DNA from: Chlorobiota bacterium
GTDB lineage: Bacteria; Bacteroidota; Ignavibacteria; Kapaibacteriales; UBA961
Direction: 5' to 3'
Assembly (NCBI GenBank): GCA_014191195.1
Contig: BJGZ01000001.1
Location: 62,001-126,000, forward strand
DNA: 64,000 bases
The position numbers and the translations under genes are program-made. Shown here piece after piece: positions 62,290-64,000 of this stretch. The notes below the pieces were generated by a model, which had not been told where the DNA came from, did no database searches, and saw nothing but the letters and a program-made list of their open reading frames with translations. How positions within the stretch are numbered: the stretch's first letter is position 1; every line of letters starts with the position of its first letter.

Positions 62290-64000
62290 TTAATGATGAT
62301 TATTAGTGTGTATCGATTCTAATAAGATTTCAGATATATCGCGTACTCGAACACTATCAACCATATCGACTGCCTTAATGCCATCTGTAATCATTGTAGT
62401 ACAAAATGGACAATTCACAGCAATTGTTTTTGCTCCAGTAGCTAGTAATTCATTGGTTCTTGTAATATTTACTCTATCACCAACGGTTTCTTCCATAAAC
62501 ATTCTTCCGCCGCCCGCACCGCAACAAAATCCTTTATCTTGAGATTTCTCTACCTCTATTATCGTTAAACCTGGTACATTCTCTAATAGTGCTCTTGGGG
62601 CTTCATATTCATTATTATAACGACCTAAATAACATGAATCATGATATGTTATAGCATCTAAACTTACTGTAGTTTTTTCTTTATCAATAGAAAGTTTACC
62701 CGATTCGATTAGTTCTTTCACATATTGAGAATGATGCATCACATCGTAAACTCCTCCAAATTGAGGATAATCATTTTTTAATGTATTAAAGCAATGTGGA
62801 CATGTTGTAACAATTGTTTTAACATGATAAGCATTCATTGTTTCTACATTCATTTTGGTTAGCATATCAGCAAGATATTCATTACCCGATCTTCTTGCTG
62901 GGTCTCCAGTGCAGCGCTCTTCAGTACCAAGAATGCGAAAATTTATATTTGCAATCTGCATAAGTTCTGCAAATGCCGAAGTAGTTTTCTTAGCTCTTTC
63001 ATCGAAACTTCCTGCGCAACCAACCCAGAATAAAACATCCATTTCTGGGTCTTCTGCAGCGGTTTTAATTCCTTTTCCATCTGCCCAATTTGCTCTGTCT
63101 TGCTCGCTAAATCCTCCCCAAGGAACAGAATTTGTTTCCATATTTCCATAAATATCTGGAAGTAAGGCACTTTCCTCATTAAATGATGATTCCATCATTA
63201 CCATAGAGCGTCTCATTCCAACAATTGCTGGAACATGTTCAATATTAACTGGACATTCCTGCATACATGCAGCACAAGTTGTACAAGCCCACAATGCATC
63301 TGGATTTACATAATCTCCAACAAGCTTTTTATTCCAAATATTCTGTTCATCATCATTCAATAATAAAGTAAAAAGCTGTGATTCATCAGAATCAAATTCA
63401 TCTGATTTTTTTCCAGTTAATAATCCATCTGCAGCTTTTCGTACATCTTGTCTAGAAGCATTTTTCTTATAATCAGTTATTTTATCTAATAATGGAGCCT
63501 TATCCATTATTCTATCATAAATACCAACAATAATCATTCTTGGGTCTAAAACTTTTCCAGTTTGATTTGCAGGGCAAACGCTTGTACATCTTCCACAATG
63601 TGTACATGTATAGCTGTCTACATATGTTTTCCACGAAAAATCCTCTATATCTGTGATGCCAAATTTGATAGCATCTTCTTTCTCAAAATCAATTTTTTCT
63701 AGAGAATTAACTGGTCCTAAATTGCTCAAAAACACATTTGGAATAGAAGTTAAAACATGCAAATGTTTACTAAATGGCAAATAATTGGTAAAGCAAAAAA
63801 TTAAGATAATATGCATCCACCAAAATATTTCAAATGAGATATGGCCCAAAGGAAGAATAGATGCAATAATGTTTGATACAGGCCTTAAAGCCCAAGAAAA
63901 ATCTGTCCCCATAGCAACTCTGGCAGAGTTCTGAAGCAATAAAGAAGTAACGATACTAAAAATTATTAGTAAAATCATTCCAGCTTCAACTTTTTCATTC
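62290..64000 (-). CDS. Membrane-bound Fe-S oxidoreductase, HdrD/GlpC-like (5' end cut)
   Basis: At least 562 residues; no stop is met before the window edge, so the N-terminus is missing. It opens with hydrophobic helices (respiratory gamma-subunit-like), then a 4Fe-4S pair CTHCGRCTSVCP and CTTCAACMQECP, then two CCG cysteine-rich domains (FWVGCAGSFDER, TTCPHCFNTLKND; YHDSCYLGRYN, FCCGAGGGRMF). This is the heterodisulfide-reductase/lactate or glycerol-3-phosphate dehydrogenase Fe-S architecture, moving electrons from a cytoplasmic donor to quinone. Partner and donor are not in the window. Confidence 0.87.
   Translation of the reverse strand, partial: NEKVEAGMILLIIFSIVTSLLLQNSARVAMGTDFSWALRPVSNIIASILPLGHISFEIFWWMHIILIFCFTNYLPFSKHLHVLTSIPNVFLSNLGPVNSLEKIDFEKEDAIKFGITDIEDFSWKTYVDSYTCTHCGRCTSVCPANQTGKVLDPRMIIVGIYDRIMDKAPLLDKITDYKKNASRQDVRKAADGLLTGKKSDEFDSDESQLFTLLLNDDEQNIWNKKLVGDYVNPDALWACTTCAACMQECPVNIEHVPAIVGMRRSMVMMESSFNEESALLPDIYGNMETNSVPWGGFSEQDRANWADGKGIKTAAEDPEMDVLFWVGCAGSFDERAKKTTSAFAELMQIANINFRILGTEERCTGDPARRSGNEYLADMLTKMNVETMNAYHVKTIVTTCPHCFNTLKNDYPQFGGVYDVMHHSQYVKELIESGKLSIDKEKTTVSLDAITYHDSCYLGRYNNEYEAPRALLENVPGLTIIEVEKSQDKGFCCGAGGGRMFMEETVGDRVNITRTNELLATGAKTIAVNCPFCTTMITDGIKAVDMVDSVRVRDISEILLESIHTNNHH

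Noticed and set aside
1-64000. Search by eye for CRISPR arrays, transposases, integrases, phage genes and att-like repeats
   Set aside because: None seen. The two tRNAs have no integrase or repeated tRNA end beside them.

Overview
The window is AT-rich chromosomal DNA from a member of the Bacteroidota/Chlorobiota (FCB) group. Four signals support this: a type IX secretion (T9SS) sorting-tail protein with choice-of-anchor-D-like repeats, a DUF2723 membrane protein, promoter-like TAnnTTTG -7 boxes upstream of several genes, and the rarity of Shine-Dalgarno sites. The genus cannot be named from the sequence. I saw no phage, insertion sequence, CRISPR array or rRNA. It reads as core genome: about 52 protein genes and two tRNAs (Arg-CCT, Thr-TGT) in short, tightly packed operons.

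Region 1-9.4 kb: start of ribosomal protein L13 (cut by the window edge), a TrmH/SpoU RNA methyltransferase, a fatty acid desaturase, serS, an EamA transporter, an M16 peptidase homologue lacking its zinc motif, a PspC/LiaF-like envelope pair and the comM-type AAA ATPase. Region 9.4-18.5 kb is one minus-strand operon: metal ABC permease, 1405-residue T9SS cargo, alpha/beta hydrolase, small lipoprotein, folP and a DUF2723 protein. Region 18.5-28 kb: a SNF2 helicase with an overlapping partner gene, queE, a heptose kinase, ybeY, smg, tRNA-Arg and obg.

Region 27.8-34.2 kb (plus strand): a lone paaB, dnaX with a ten-A slippage site, an autoregulated-looking MarR-pirin-YceI operon, an aldehyde dehydrogenase, a small barrel protein and folA. 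Region 34.2-50.5 kb (minus strand): a LolC/E-like permease, leuS, an MsbA-like exporter, purH, malQ, rsmB, nagZ, then an RND pump behind tcdA and tatD. Region 50.5-64 kb: tRNA-Thr, folC, the operon ybbR-dnaG-M28 peptidase-HEPN protein, a ZnuA/TroA-like lipoprotein with pdxH, a ClpB that stops at the start of its middle domain, recF, a nitroreductase and a membrane Fe-S oxidoreductase cut by the window end.

Functionally the window mixes replication (dnaX, dnaG, recF), translation and tRNA modification, folate (folP, folA, folC in three separate units), envelope biogenesis and metal uptake. The best candidates for new biology are the dnaX slippage cassette, the shortened ClpB, the SNF2/partner pair, the orphan PaaB and the paired palindromes at the MarR gene. 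No large unknown multi-gene system is evident.
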